Source: Streptomyces roseolus (GTDB lineage: Bacteria > Actinomycetota > Actinomycetes > Streptomycetales > Streptomycetaceae). From it: a DNA stretch of 64,000 bases. Positions 1-10,155 of the stretch are shown in pieces. The DNA lies in assembly GCF_014649855.1 (NCBI RefSeq), contig NZ_BMTV01000001.1:62001-126000 (forward strand), in the 5' to 3' direction. A model generated the notes under the pieces. It saw only the letters and a list, made by a program, of their open reading frames with translations, searched no databases and was not told the DNA's origin. Both the position numbers and the translations under genes were made by a program. Position 1 is the stretch's first letter. Every line of letters begins with the position of its first letter.

Positions 1-426
1 GCGGCGCTGGAGGAGGGCGACTTCGACCGCCTCGAAGACCTCTGGCTCGACGACGGCGCCACCACCATCTCCTGCGTCCACCCCGGCTGGCCCGTCCTCA
101 CCGGCCGCGGCGAGGTCCTCCGCTCGTACGCGCTGATCATGGCGCACACCGACTACATCCAGTTCTTCCTCACCGACGTACGGATCTCCCTCGCCGACGA
201 CACCGCCCTCGTCACCTGCACCGAGAACATCCTCAGCGGCGGACCCGCCGAGGACGGCGCCGAGCTCGGCCCCCTCGTCGGCCAGCTCGTCGTCGCCACC
301 AACACCTTCCGCAGGACCCCCGAAGGGTGGCGGATCTGGTCCCACCACGCCTCCCCCGTCATCGCCGAAGCCGACGACGACACGCCCCCCGCGACCCCCG
401 CCGACGACGCCGGACCCTCCGCCTGA
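1..426 (+). CDS. NTF2-like / SnoaL-like fold protein (5' truncated by window edge)
   Basis: The frame is open from the first base to the TGA at 424-426, giving 141 visible residues, so the true start lies upstream of the window. The pattern (DFDRLEDLWLDDGA near the start, then CVHPGWPVLTGR, TENI and WRIWSHHASP) fits the small NTF2/SnoaL fold family, whose members bind small ligands or act as simple enzymes. The specific role is unknown. It lies directly upstream of folB and folK, a position such a gene often has in Streptomyces folate clusters. The last 20 residues are an acidic/Pro/Ala tail. Confidence 0.75.
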   Translation, partial: AALEEGDFDRLEDLWLDDGATTISCVHPGWPVLTGRGEVLRSYALIMAHTDYIQFFLTDVRISLADDTALVTCTENILSGGPAEDGAELGPLVGQLVVATNTFRRTPEGWRIWSHHASPVIAEADDDTPPATPADDAGPSA

Positions 427-427
427 C

Positions 428-455
428 GCCCCCGACAGCAAGCGCTGTCGGGGGC
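428..455 (+). terminator. hairpin after the NTF2-like gene
   Basis: Perfect 12-bp inverted repeat (428-439 with 444-455) around a 4-base loop, starting one base after the stop codon. There is no T-run, as is usual in Streptomyces. It probably limits read-through into folB. Confidence 0.7.
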
Positions 456-537
456 CGCAGGTAGATTCGATGGAGGACACCCGGCCGTCCGCACCCGGCT
501 GCGTGCCTCCGCAACTACGACAGCAGGAGTGATTCGC

Positions 538-897
538 GTGGATCGTGTCGCGCTGCGCGGCCTCAAGGCCCGAGGTCACCACGGCGTCTTCCCCAAGGAG
601 CGCGAGGAGGGACAGACCTTCATCGTGGACCTGGTCCTCGGCCTCGACACCCGCCCGGCGGCCGCCGACGACGACCTCACCAAGACCGTCCACTACGGCA
701 TCGTCGCCGAAGAGGTCGTCGACGTCGTCCAGGGCGAGCCCGTGGACCTGATCGAGACCCTCGCCGAGCGCATCGCCCAGCAGTGCCTCAGCCACGCGGG
801 CGTGCAGGAGGTCGAGGTGGTCGTCCACAAGCCGGACGCCCCCATCACCGTCCCCTTCGACGACGTCACCATCACGATCACCCGGAGCCGACGATGA
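538..897 (+). CDS. folB: dihydroneopterin aldolase
   Basis: 119 aa. It converts 7,8-dihydroneopterin to 6-hydroxymethyl-dihydropterin in folate synthesis. The family pattern is clear: GHHGVFPKEREEGQ near the N-terminus, the TVHYG tyrosine region, ETLAERIA, and the conserved lysine in VVVHKPDAPI. I chose the GTG at 538 because AGGAG at 525-529 lies 8 bases upstream. An in-frame GTG at 529 overlaps that ribosome binding site and is less likely. The stop overlaps the folK start (ATGA), indicating translational coupling. Confidence 0.95.
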   Translation: MDRVALRGLKARGHHGVFPKEREEGQTFIVDLVLGLDTRPAAADDDLTKTVHYGIVAEEVVDVVQGEPVDLIETLAERIAQQCLSHAGVQEVEVVVHKPDAPITVPFDDVTITITRSRR

Positions 898-1493
898 AAC
901 CGAGCCAGAGCGACCCCACCGTCCAGCCCGTGCCGGCCTCCGTCGTCGAGACCGTCGACGCCGCCGACACCACCCTCTCCAACCCCCGATGGGCCGTCGT
1001 CGCCCTCGGGGCCAACCTCGGCAACCGCCTGGAGAACCTCCAGGGAGCCGTCGACGCCCTCGCCGACACCCCCGGCCTCCGCGTCAAGGCCGTCTCCCCC
1101 GTCTACGAGACGGAGCCCTGGGGCGTCGAGCCCGGCAGCCAGCCCTCGTACCTCAACGCCGTCGCCGTCGTACGGACCACCCTGCCGCCCTCCTCCCTCC
1201 TGGAGCGCGCCCAGGCCGTCGAGGAGGCCTTCCACCGCGTCCGGGACGAGCGCTGGGGCGCCCGCACCCTCGACGTCGACATCGTCGCCTACGCGGACGT
1301 GGTCTCCGACGACCCGGTCCTCACCCTCCCGCACCCCCGGGCCCACCAGCGCGCCTTCGTGCTGGCCCCCTGGCACGACGTGGACCCCGAGGCCCAGCTC
1401 CCCGGCCACGGCGCCGTGACCGCCCTCCTGGCCGCCGTCGGCCGCACGGGCCTGACGCCCCGCCCCGACCTGGAACTCCGTCTCCCCGAGTAA
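894..1493 (+). CDS. folK: 2-amino-4-hydroxy-6-hydroxymethyldihydropteridine diphosphokinase
   Basis: 199 aa. It transfers pyrophosphate from ATP to 6-hydroxymethyl-dihydropterin, the step after FolB. Visible hallmarks are VALGANLGNRLENL, the YETEPWG segment, and RWGARTLDVDIVAY, which holds the magnesium-binding Asp-x-Asp, followed by LPHPRAHQRAFVL. The first 30 or so residues are a poorly conserved, Thr/Val-rich extension. The start codon overlaps the folB stop by 4 bases. Confidence 0.95.
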   Translation: MKPSQSDPTVQPVPASVVETVDAADTTLSNPRWAVVALGANLGNRLENLQGAVDALADTPGLRVKAVSPVYETEPWGVEPGSQPSYLNAVAVVRTTLPPSSLLERAQAVEEAFHRVRDERWGARTLDVDIVAYADVVSDDPVLTLPHPRAHQRAFVLAPWHDVDPEAQLPGHGAVTALLAAVGRTGLTPRPDLELRLPE

Positions 1494-1541
1494 TCGTTAC
1501 GCTACGTGGCAGACCACCCGCGACCACGTGAAGGACTCCCG

Positions 1542-2021
1542 GTGAAACAACTGCGGCTCAAAGTGCTCGCCGGACTCTTCCTGGTCGCCGGCATCCTCTC
1601 CTGGGGCGGCGCCCGCCTCTGGGACTCGGTCGGCACGCTCCCCAGCGTGCCGCTCGCGGCACCCGTCGTCCTCGCGGTGATCGCGGTGGTCCTCACCGCC
1701 ACCGCCCTCTCGATCCGGGCCCGCCTCAAGGCCCAGCGCGAGCGCCGCCCCGGCGCCAAGGGCGTCGAACCCCTGATGGCCGCCCGCGCGGTCGTCTTCG
1801 GCCAGGCCAGCGCCCTGGTCGCCGCCCTCGTCGCCGGCCTCTACGGCGGCGTGGGCGTCTTCCTCCTCGGCTCCCTCGACGTCCCCGCCCGCCGCGACCA
1901 GGCCCTCTACGCCGCCGCCGCGGTCCTCGCCGGCCTCGCCGTCATCGCCGCCGCCCTCTTCCTGGAACGCGTCTGCAAGCTCCCGGAGGACGACGAAGGC
2001 CCGGGCGGAGCCCGGGCCTGA
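1542..2021 (+). CDS. DUF3180 family membrane protein
   Basis: 159 aa from the GTG at 1542, which has AAGGA 6 bases upstream (1531-1535). A start at 1506 has no ribosome binding site. Four hydrophobic segments are visible (about residues 6-25, 33-53, 83-106 and 117-137), with a basic loop RARLKAQRERRPG between the second and third. The family commonly sits next to folK in actinobacteria, but no biochemical role is known to me. It converges with folE, 18 bases away. Confidence 0.8.
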   Translation: MKQLRLKVLAGLFLVAGILSWGGARLWDSVGTLPSVPLAAPVVLAVIAVVLTATALSIRARLKAQRERRPGAKGVEPLMAARAVVFGQASALVAALVAGLYGGVGVFLLGSLDVPARRDQALYAAAAVLAGLAVIAAALFLERVCKLPEDDEGPGGARA

Positions 2022-2039
2022 GACCGTCGCGGGAGCGCG

Positions 2040-2645
2040 TCAGCGCGCCATGATGAGGCTCATCGCCTCGGCACGGGTCGCGGGGTCGCGCAGCTGGCCC
2101 CGGACCGCCGAGGTGATGGTCTTCGCGCCCGGCTTGCGGATGCCGCGCATCGACATGCACATGTGCTCGCACTCGAAGACGACGATGACGCCACGCGGCT
2201 CCAGCATCTCCATCAGCGAGTCCGCCACCTGCGTGGTGAGACGTTCCTGCACCTGGGGGCGGCGGGCGTAGACGTCGACCAGCCGGGCCAGCTTCGACAG
2301 ACCCGTGATCTTGCCCGTGGTGGACGGGATGTACCCCACGTGGGCCACCCCGCGGAACGGGACGAGGTGGTGTTCACAGGTCGAATACACCTCGATGTCC
2401 TTGACCAGCACCATCTCGTCGTGGCCCAGGTCGAACGTGGTCGTCAGCACGTCCTCGGGCCGCTGCCACAGCCCGGCGAAGATCTCCTTGTACGCCCGCG
2501 CCACGCGCGCCGGCGTCTCCCTCAGGCCCTCGCGGTCCGGGTCCTCGCCGACCGCGATGAGGAGCTCTCGTACGGCGTTCTCGGCGCGCTTCTCGTCGAA
2601 CTCGCCGATCGTGCCCTCGCCGTCCAGCGTCACCGGGTCGGTCAT
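2040..2645 (-). CDS. folE: GTP cyclohydrolase I
   Basis: 201 aa. It converts GTP to 7,8-dihydroneopterin triphosphate, the first step of folate synthesis. The zinc ligands are in place: Cys90 and His93 in [10 protein letters not shown], and Cys163 in EHMCMSMRG. The [17 protein letters not shown] and RPQVQERLT motifs are also present. It lies downstream of ftsH on the same strand but is separated from it by a strong terminator, and it converges with the folB-folK cluster. The dihydropteroate synthase gene is not in the window. Confidence 0.97.
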   Translation of the reverse strand: MTDPVTLDGEGTIGEFDEKRAENAVRELLIAVGEDPDREGLRETPARVARAYKEIFAGLWQRPEDVLTTTFDLGHDEMVLVKDIEVYSTCEHHLVPFRGVAHVGYIPSTTGKITGLSKLARLVDVYARRPQVQERLTTQVADSLMEMLEPRGVIVVFECEHMCMSMRGIRKPGAKTITSAVRGQLRDPATRAEAMSLIMAR

Positions 2646-2680
2646 CTGTGCCTCGTTCCGTCTGGTCTGACATGGCGCGC

Positions 2681-2726
2681 AAAAAAGGCCGCGCCCCCAC
2701 AGGCTAGAACCTGTCGGGGCGCGGCT
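2681..2726 (-). terminator. Rho-independent terminator of ftsH
   Basis: On the minus strand a GC-rich hairpin (GCCGCGCCCC arm, CACAGG/CCTGT inner pairs, TTCTAG-like loop) is followed directly by a run of T's (A's at 2681-2686 on the plus strand). This is one of the few terminators in the window with a classical T-tract. It separates ftsH from folE. Confidence 0.85.
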
Positions 2727-2745
2727 TCCATTCCGGGTCCGGGGC

Positions 2746-4758
<2,013 letters not shown>

Positions 4759-4887
4759 CCATACGGAGCGAGAATCGCCCCGTCCCTCCTGCCCGTAGGT
4801 AAATGCCGCTGTATGAGAAAAGCTGTGCGAGAAGCACGGTGTGGAAAAAGCTGTTCTTCGGACGGTACCTCAGCATCGTCGCCCGCG

Positions 4888-4922
4888 ACCGCCTTCCCGT
4901 GGTTCAACGGGAGGAAGGCGGT
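4888..4922 (-). terminator. hairpin downstream of hpt
   Basis: Inverted repeat ACCGCCTTCC / GGAAGGCGGT (4888-4897 with 4913-4922) with further pairing inside the loop, 27 bases past the hpt stop. It probably ends the hpt transcript ahead of ftsH. Confidence 0.65.
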
Positions 4923-4949
4923 GCGGGTTCCCCGCCGCGCGGGGGTCGC

Positions 4950-5504
4950 TCAGCCGCCGTAGACGTGCGGGGCGAGCGTGCCGACGAACGGGAGGTTCCG
5001 GTACTTCTCGGCGTAGTCGAGGCCGTAGCCGACGACGAACTCGTTGGGGATGTCGAAGCCGATCCACTTGACGTCGATGGCGACCTTGGCGGCGTCCGGC
5101 TTGCGCAGCAGGGTGCAGACCTCCAGGGAGGCCGGCTCGCGCGAGCCGAGGTTCGACAGGAGCCAGGACAGCGTCAGGCCGGAGTCGATGATGTCCTCGA
5201 CGATCAGGACGTGCTTGCCCTTGATGTCGGTGTCGAGGTCCTTGAGGATGCGGACGACGCCCGAGGACTGGGTGCCGGCGCCGTAGGAGGAGACGGCCAT
5301 CCAGTCCATGGTGACGGGGGTGGACAGGGCGCGTGCCAGGTCCGCCATCACCATCACGGCGCCCTTGAGGACCCCGACGATGAGCAGGTCCTTGCCCGCG
5401 TATTCCGCGTCGATCTTCGCGGCCAGCTCGGCCAGCTTGGCGTCGATCTCTTCCTTGGTGATGAGCACCGACTGGAGGTCGGTGCCCATGTCCTTCTCGT
5501 TCAC
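4950..5504 (-). CDS. hpt: hypoxanthine phosphoribosyltransferase
   Basis: 184 aa from the GTG at 5504. A shorter start at the ATG at 5489 (MGTDLQSV) is possible. It salvages hypoxanthine or guanine with PRPP to form IMP or GMP. The PRPP-binding motif is [11 protein letters not shown], the flexible-loop region is [11 protein letters not shown], and the base-binding region is [19 protein letters not shown]. It sits between tilS (upstream, 26-base gap) and ftsH, the usual actinobacterial and Bacillus order tilS-hpt-ftsH, and is probably co-transcribed with tilS. Confidence 0.95.
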   Translation of the reverse strand: MNEKDMGTDLQSVLITKEEIDAKLAELAAKIDAEYAGKDLLIVGVLKGAVMVMADLARALSTPVTMDWMAVSSYGAGTQSSGVVRILKDLDTDIKGKHVLIVEDIIDSGLTLSWLLSNLGSREPASLEVCTLLRKPDAAKVAIDVKWIGFDIPNEFVVGYGLDYAEKYRNLPFVGTLAPHVYGG

Positions 5505-5530
5505 CCGGGTCACTTTCGTTGCAGCGTGCG

Positions 5531-6547
5531 TCAGCCTTGCCGGATGACCAGTCTGCCACCCTGGCGGCGGGCTTCGACCCGTCCGGGCAGGTTGATGGCG
5601 CCCTGGCCGCGCCAGCCGGTGATGAGCCGGTCGAGTTCCTCGATGTGGCGGGCGAAGAGGGAGCCGGCGGGGGCGCCCTCGGCGATGACGGCGCGGCGCA
5701 GTACGCGGCGGCGTACGGCGGGGGGCAGGCCGTGGAGCTTGTCGCAGGCGAGGGCGCCGGCCTCGTCGCGTACGGCGGTCTCGGCGTCGGCGGCCCAGGT
5801 GTCGAGGGCGTCGGCGTCGTCGCGGGAGAGCTGGGCCGTCCGGGCGAGGGCTTCGACGACGCCCTTGCCGAGGGCCTTCTCCAGGGCGGGGAGGCCCTCG
5901 TGGCGGAGGCGGGAGCGGGTGTAGGCCGGGTCGCTGTTGTGGGGGTCGTCCCACACCGCGAGTTCCTGGGCGATGCAGGCCTTGCGGACGGTCTGGCGGT
6001 CGAGCTGGAGGAAGGGGCGGCGGTAGCGGCCCTGGGTGCCGGAGACGGCGGCCATGCCGGAGAGGGAGCGGATCCCGGAGCCGCGGGCGAGGCCGAGGAG
6101 GACGGTCTCGGCCTGGTCGTCGCGGGTGTGGCCGAGGAGGATCGCGGCGGCTCCGTGGCGCTCGGCGGCGGCGTCGAGGGCGGCGTAGCGGGCGTCGCGG
6201 GCGGCGGCCTCGGGTCCTCCCTCGCGGCCGACGGTGACGGCGACGGCTTCGACGGGGGCGAGGCCGAGGGCGGCCATGCGGTCGGCGACCTCGTCGGCGC
6301 GGCCGGAGGAGCCGTCCTGGAGGCCGTGGTCGACGGTGATGCCGCCGGCGCGGACGGGGAGTTTGCGGGCCTCGAAGGCGAGGGCGGAGGCGAGCGCCAT
6401 GGAGTCGGCTCCGCCGGAGCAGGCGACGAGCACGAGGGGGTGCGCGTCGCGGGGGGCGGCGGGGTCGGTGGGGTGCTCGGTGAGGACGTCGTGGAGTACG
6501 CGGCGGACCGCCAGGCGTATCGCCGCGACCGCAGGATGGGGACCCAT
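5531..6547 (-). CDS. tilS: tRNA(Ile)-lysidine synthetase
   Basis: 338 aa from the ATG at 6547 (MGPHPAV), with GAAGGG about 10 bases upstream. An upstream in-frame start at 6622 would add 25 unlikely residues. It modifies the wobble cytidine of the tRNA-Ile CAU anticodon with lysine so that AUA is read. The PP-loop ATPase motif SGGADS is at residues 44-49, followed by DHGLQDGS and the [11 protein letters not shown] signature. The C-terminal part (RRVLRRAV to [16 protein letters not shown]) matches the short actinobacterial TilS C-domain. Confidence 0.93.
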   Translation of the reverse strand: MGPHPAVAAIRLAVRRVLHDVLTEHPTDPAAPRDAHPLVLVACSGGADSMALASALAFEARKLPVRAGGITVDHGLQDGSSGRADEVADRMAALGLAPVEAVAVTVGREGGPEAAARDARYAALDAAAERHGAAAILLGHTRDDQAETVLLGLARGSGIRSLSGMAAVSGTQGRYRRPFLQLDRQTVRKACIAQELAVWDDPHNSDPAYTRSRLRHEGLPALEKALGKGVVEALARTAQLSRDDADALDTWAADAETAVRDEAGALACDKLHGLPPAVRRRVLRRAVIAEGAPAGSLFARHIEELDRLITGWRGQGAINLPGRVEARRQGGRLVIRQG

Positions 6548-6786
6548 GGTTCGGTGCCCTTCGTGAATGGGGTGGGGTGCCTCGGTCGGAGTCTTAACGG
6601 TCGGAATGGGGTGTTCGGTCACTCAGAGTGCGTCGATGGTGACAGAAACGTGGCCCTTACCCGAGCATTGCACGCCTCACCCCACGCTCAGGGTCCCTCG
6701 GATGGGTGATTGGTGGCGCGTTCGGTCGTGTTCCGGTGCCGTCCGCCGCTTCCGCCCCAGGAGTCTGCCGTACGGTGCGCCCCCGC
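6548..6786 (-). other. gap between the metalloprotease and tilS
   Basis: No gene is seen. About 21 bases at 6758-6780 imperfectly repeat the final codons and stop region of the metalloprotease gene at 6788-6810 (about 18 of 21 match), offset by 30 bases. This looks like a short duplication of the gene's 3' end. Confidence 0.4.
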
Positions 6787-7926
6787 TCAGGAGTCCGCCC
6801 TGCGGTGGACGCGGGCGATCCAGTCGGCGGGGGCGGCGATCTCGCTCTTGGTGGGGAGCGTGTTGGGGGAGGTCCAGACGCGGTTGAAGCCGTCCATGCC
6901 GACCTGGTCGACGACGGCGCGGACGAAGCGCTCGCCGTCGCGGTACTGGCGGAGCTTGGCGTCGAGGCCGAGGAGCTTGCGCAGCGCGAGGTCGAGGCGG
7001 GAGGCGCCGCGGGCGCGGCGGGCCTGGAACTTCTCGCGGATCTCGGCGACGGAGGGGACGACCTGGGGGCCGACGCCGTCCATGACGTAGTCGGCGTGGC
7101 CTTCGAGGAGGGACATGACGGCGGTGAGGCGGCCGAGGATCTCGCGCTGTTCGGGGGTCTGGACGAGTTCGACGAGGGAGGGGGCGGGGTCGCCCTCCTC
7201 GGCCTCGGGGCGGCCGCCGGCGAGGGTCTGGGCGGCTTCGCGGAGGCGTTCGAGGAAGGTGCCGGGGTCCACGTCGGTGGCGGCGAGGAACGACTGGATC
7301 TCGCCCTGGAGGTGGTCGCGGAGCCAGGGGACGGCGGTGAACTGGGTGCGGTGGGTCTCCTCGTGGAGGCAGACCCAGAGGCGGAAGTCGTGGGGGGAGA
7401 CGCCGAGCTCGCGTTCGACGTGGACGATGTTGGGGGCGACGAGGAGGAGCCGGCCGCCGCCCTGGGGGGCTCCGGGGAGGTCGCGGGTGACGGGGGCGAA
7501 GGTCTCGTACTGGCCGAGGATGCGGGAGGCCAGGAAGGAGAGCAGCATGCCGAGCTCGACGCCGGTGACCTTGCCGCCGACGGCGCCGAGGACGGCGCCG
7601 CCGGGGGTGCCGGTGCGGCGTTCCTGCATCTTGCCGAGGAGCGGGGTGAGGAGTTCGCGGAAGCCGGCGACGTTGGCCTTGATCCAGCCGGCGCGGTCGA
7701 CGACGAGGACGGGCGTGTCGTGGGCTTCGGTGCCTTCGGGGAGCATCCGGGTGTAGGCGCGGACGTGTTCCTCGGCGGCCTTGGCGTGGCGGCGGAGTTC
7801 GGCGACGACGGCACGGGCCTCGTCGCGTCCGACGTCGGGGCCGGGGCGGACCAGCCTGGTCGCGGTCGCGACCGCGAGGTTCCAGTCGACCATTCCGGAC
7901 GTGCCTGCACCACCGATGCTCGTCAT
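6787..7926 (-). CDS. zinc-dependent metalloprotease family protein (DUF2342, F420-biosynthesis-associated)
   Basis: 379 aa. A conserved actinobacterial family with a zincin-like active site: HEETH at residues 188-192 in LWVCLHEETHRTQF, followed by a downstream EGHADYVMD segment that may supply further metal ligands. Pro/Gly-rich APQGGGRLLLVAPNIVHVE precedes the motif. Its substrate is unknown. It is flanked by dacB and tilS on the same strand. The start is the ATG at 7926, with no clear ribosome binding site. Met12 (MVDWNLAVATATRLV) begins the well-conserved region and could be the true start. Confidence 0.85.
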   Translation of the reverse strand: MTSIGGAGTSGMVDWNLAVATATRLVRPGPDVGRDEARAVVAELRRHAKAAEEHVRAYTRMLPEGTEAHDTPVLVVDRAGWIKANVAGFRELLTPLLGKMQERRTGTPGGAVLGAVGGKVTGVELGMLLSFLASRILGQYETFAPVTRDLPGAPQGGGRLLLVAPNIVHVERELGVSPHDFRLWVCLHEETHRTQFTAVPWLRDHLQGEIQSFLAATDVDPGTFLERLREAAQTLAGGRPEAEEGDPAPSLVELVQTPEQREILGRLTAVMSLLEGHADYVMDGVGPQVVPSVAEIREKFQARRARGASRLDLALRKLLGLDAKLRQYRDGERFVRAVVDQVGMDGFNRVWTSPNTLPTKSEIAAPADWIARVHRRADS

Positions 7927-8008
7927 GGGTCAACGGTACGGGTTCGGGCCCGGTTCGGGTCCGGTCCGGAGGGTGGCGGCGGGGGCGGGTTCCGGTCGGT
8001 CCGAAGGG

Positions 8009-9427
8009 TCACTTCTGGCCGGTGAGGGCGGCGGAGAGGCGGTCGAGGGCGGGCTGGGCGAGGTCCGGGGAGGGGGTGCGGCCGGCGAGGAAGGCGAAGG
8101 CGAGGAGGCGTCCGTCGGCGGTGACGACGGTGCCGGCGAGGGTGTTGACGCCGGTGAGGGTGCCGGTCTTGGCGCGGACGAGGCCGGCGCCGGCGGGGGC
8201 CTGGGCGTAGCGGGCGGCGAGGGTGCCGGTGAAGCCGCCGACGGGGAGGCCGGTGAGGATCGGGCGGAGTTCGGGGTGGGCGGCGTCGGCGGCGCGGCTG
8301 AGGAGGGTGGTGAGGAGGAGGGCGGAGACGCGGCCGCGGCGGTCGAGGCCGCTGCCGTCGGCGAAGCGGGCGCCGTTGAGCGGGAGCGCGAGGCGGCCGA
8401 GTTCGGCGCGGACGGCCTTCTCGGCGCCGGCGAAGGAGGCGGGCTGCTCGCGGGCGAGGGCCGTCTGCCGGGCGAGGGCCTCGGCGAGGTCGTTGTCGCT
8501 GTGGGTGAGGGTGCGTTCGACGAGGTCGGCGAGGGGGGCGGAGCTGGTGCGGGCGAGGGGGGCGCCCTTCGGGGTGCGGCCGGGGGCGGGGGTGCCGGTG
8601 ACCTCGACGCCGGCGTCGGCGAGGAGGGCGGCGAAGGCGGTGGCGGTGTCGCGGGCGGGGTCGCCGGAGCGGGGGGCGGGTCCGGCGGTGCTGTCGTCGA
8701 GGCGGCCGCCGCGGGTCATGAGGGCGGTGACGGGGGCGAGGTTCTCGTTGGGGCCGATGGGGTGGAGGGCGGGTCCCCGGTAGAGGCCGGTGTCGTAGGC
8801 GAGGCGTACGGAGGTGTGGCCGCGCTTCTTCAGGGCGCGGGCGGTGTCGCCGGCGAGGGCCTTCAGCCGGGTCTCGTCGAGGGTGGGGTCGCCGCCGCCG
8901 GTGAGGGTGACAGCCTTGCCGTCGGGGGCGGCGGTGACGGTGGTGGCGATCCGGTGGTCGGTGCCGAGGGCGGAGAGGGCCGCGGCGGCGGTGGCGATCT
9001 TGACGGTGGAGGCGGGGGTCATGGGGGTGCCGGCGCCTTCTCCGTAGAGCTGCCTGCCGGTGGCGGCGTCGACGACGGAGGCGGTGCGGGCGGTGCCGAG
9101 ACCCGGGTCGGCCAGGAGGGGGACGAGGGTGCGGGGGAGGTCGCCGGGGAGGGGGCCGTCGCCCGGTCCGGAGACGGCGGCGAGGACGCCGGGGGCGCTG
9201 GGGGCGGGGGCCGGTTCCGGACGCGGGGGCGCGCTGGGGGCGGCGGCCGGGGCGGGGGCCCGTCCGGGGTGACGCTCGCCACCTGTCGCGGGGGCGGCGG
9301 CGCGGGCCCTCTCGGCCGTACGCTGGCCTCCGTCCCAGGGGCCCGCCGCGGTCGCCGCCGCGGCGGCGAGAGCCAGACCGAGCACGGCGGAACCCGCCGT
9401 GAGCTGCCACACCCTCGGTTCCGGCAT
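8009..9427 (-). CDS. dacB: D-alanyl-D-alanine carboxypeptidase/endopeptidase (PBP4 type, S13 family)
   Basis: 472 aa from the ATG at 9427, with AAAGGGG about 10 bases upstream. It trims or cleaves peptidoglycan peptide cross-links outside the membrane. An N-terminal signal or anchor segment (TAGSAVLGLALAAAAATAAG) is followed by a Pro/Ala linker to about residue 85. The penicillin-binding motifs are in order: STVK (nucleophile Ser140, Lys143), SDN in THSDNDLAEALARQ, and KTG in RAKTGTLTGVN. Large insertions between motifs 1 and 2 are typical of the S13 family. It is divergent from ppa. Confidence 0.93.
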   Translation of the reverse strand: MPEPRVWQLTAGSAVLGLALAAAAATAAGPWDGGQRTAERARAAAPATGGERHPGRAPAPAAAPSAPPRPEPAPAPSAPGVLAAVSGPGDGPLPGDLPRTLVPLLADPGLGTARTASVVDAATGRQLYGEGAGTPMTPASTVKIATAAAALSALGTDHRIATTVTAAPDGKAVTLTGGGDPTLDETRLKALAGDTARALKKRGHTSVRLAYDTGLYRGPALHPIGPNENLAPVTALMTRGGRLDDSTAGPAPRSGDPARDTATAFAALLADAGVEVTGTPAPGRTPKGAPLARTSSAPLADLVERTLTHSDNDLAEALARQTALAREQPASFAGAEKAVRAELGRLALPLNGARFADGSGLDRRGRVSALLLTTLLSRAADAAHPELRPILTGLPVGGFTGTLAARYAQAPAGAGLVRAKTGTLTGVNTLAGTVVTADGRLLAFAFLAGRTPSPDLAQPALDRLSAALTGQK

Positions 9428-9529
9428 CGCTGACCAGCCCCTTTCGCGATCACGTACCTGCGTGAGGGACACTTAATCACCGCGCGCCGTCGCGAGCATT
9501 CACTTGTGTTGATTCAGGAGGAGCCACCC

Positions 9530-10021
9530 GTGGAGTTCGACGTTCTCATCGAGATCCCCAAGGGATCGCGGAACAAGTACGAGGTCGACCACGAGACCGG
9601 TCGCATCCGTCTGGACCGTCGCCTCTTCACGTCGACGGCGTACCCGACCGACTACGGCTACGTGGAGAACACCCTCGGCGAGGACGGCGACCCGCTGGAC
9701 GCGCTGGTCATCCTCGACGAGCCCACCTTCCCGGGCTGCGTGATCAAGTGCCGTGCCATCGGCATGTTCCGCATGACGGACGAGGCCGGCGGCGACGACA
9801 AGCTGCTGTGCGTGCCGGCGACGGACCCGCGCATGGAGCACCTGCGCGACATCCACCACGTGCCGGAGTTCGACCGCCTGGAGATCCAGCACTTCTTCGA
9901 GGTCTACAAGGACCTGGAGCCGGGCAAGTCGGTCGAGGGCGCCGACTGGGTCGGCCGTGAGGCCGCCGAGGCCGAGATCGAGAAGTCGATCGCGCGCGCC
10001 AAGGAGCAGGGCGCTCACTGA
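9530..10021 (+). CDS. ppa: inorganic pyrophosphatase
   Basis: 163 aa soluble family I enzyme that hydrolyses pyrophosphate to phosphate, pulling biosynthetic reactions forward. GTG at 9530 follows a near-perfect AGGAGGAG (9517-9523). Metal-binding signature EDGDPLD (51-57) in [20 protein letters not shown], plus KGSRNKYE and the CVPATDPR aspartate. It is divergent from dacB. A second, membrane-bound pyrophosphatase occurs in the window at 51,929. Confidence 0.97.
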   Translation: MEFDVLIEIPKGSRNKYEVDHETGRIRLDRRLFTSTAYPTDYGYVENTLGEDGDPLDALVILDEPTFPGCVIKCRAIGMFRMTDEAGGDDKLLCVPATDPRMEHLRDIHHVPEFDRLEIQHFFEVYKDLEPGKSVEGADWVGREAAEAEIEKSIARAKEQGAH

Positions 10022-10155
10022 CGCCCCGGTCCGAGGGACCTCGTGGAAGGCGGCGCACCCTTCGGGGTGTGCCGCCTTTCGTGCGTCCGCGTTTCGCACG
10101 TCCGTCTGACACCCATACTGGAATGCAAGATTCCCCGGGTGTGAGCGGAGACAGA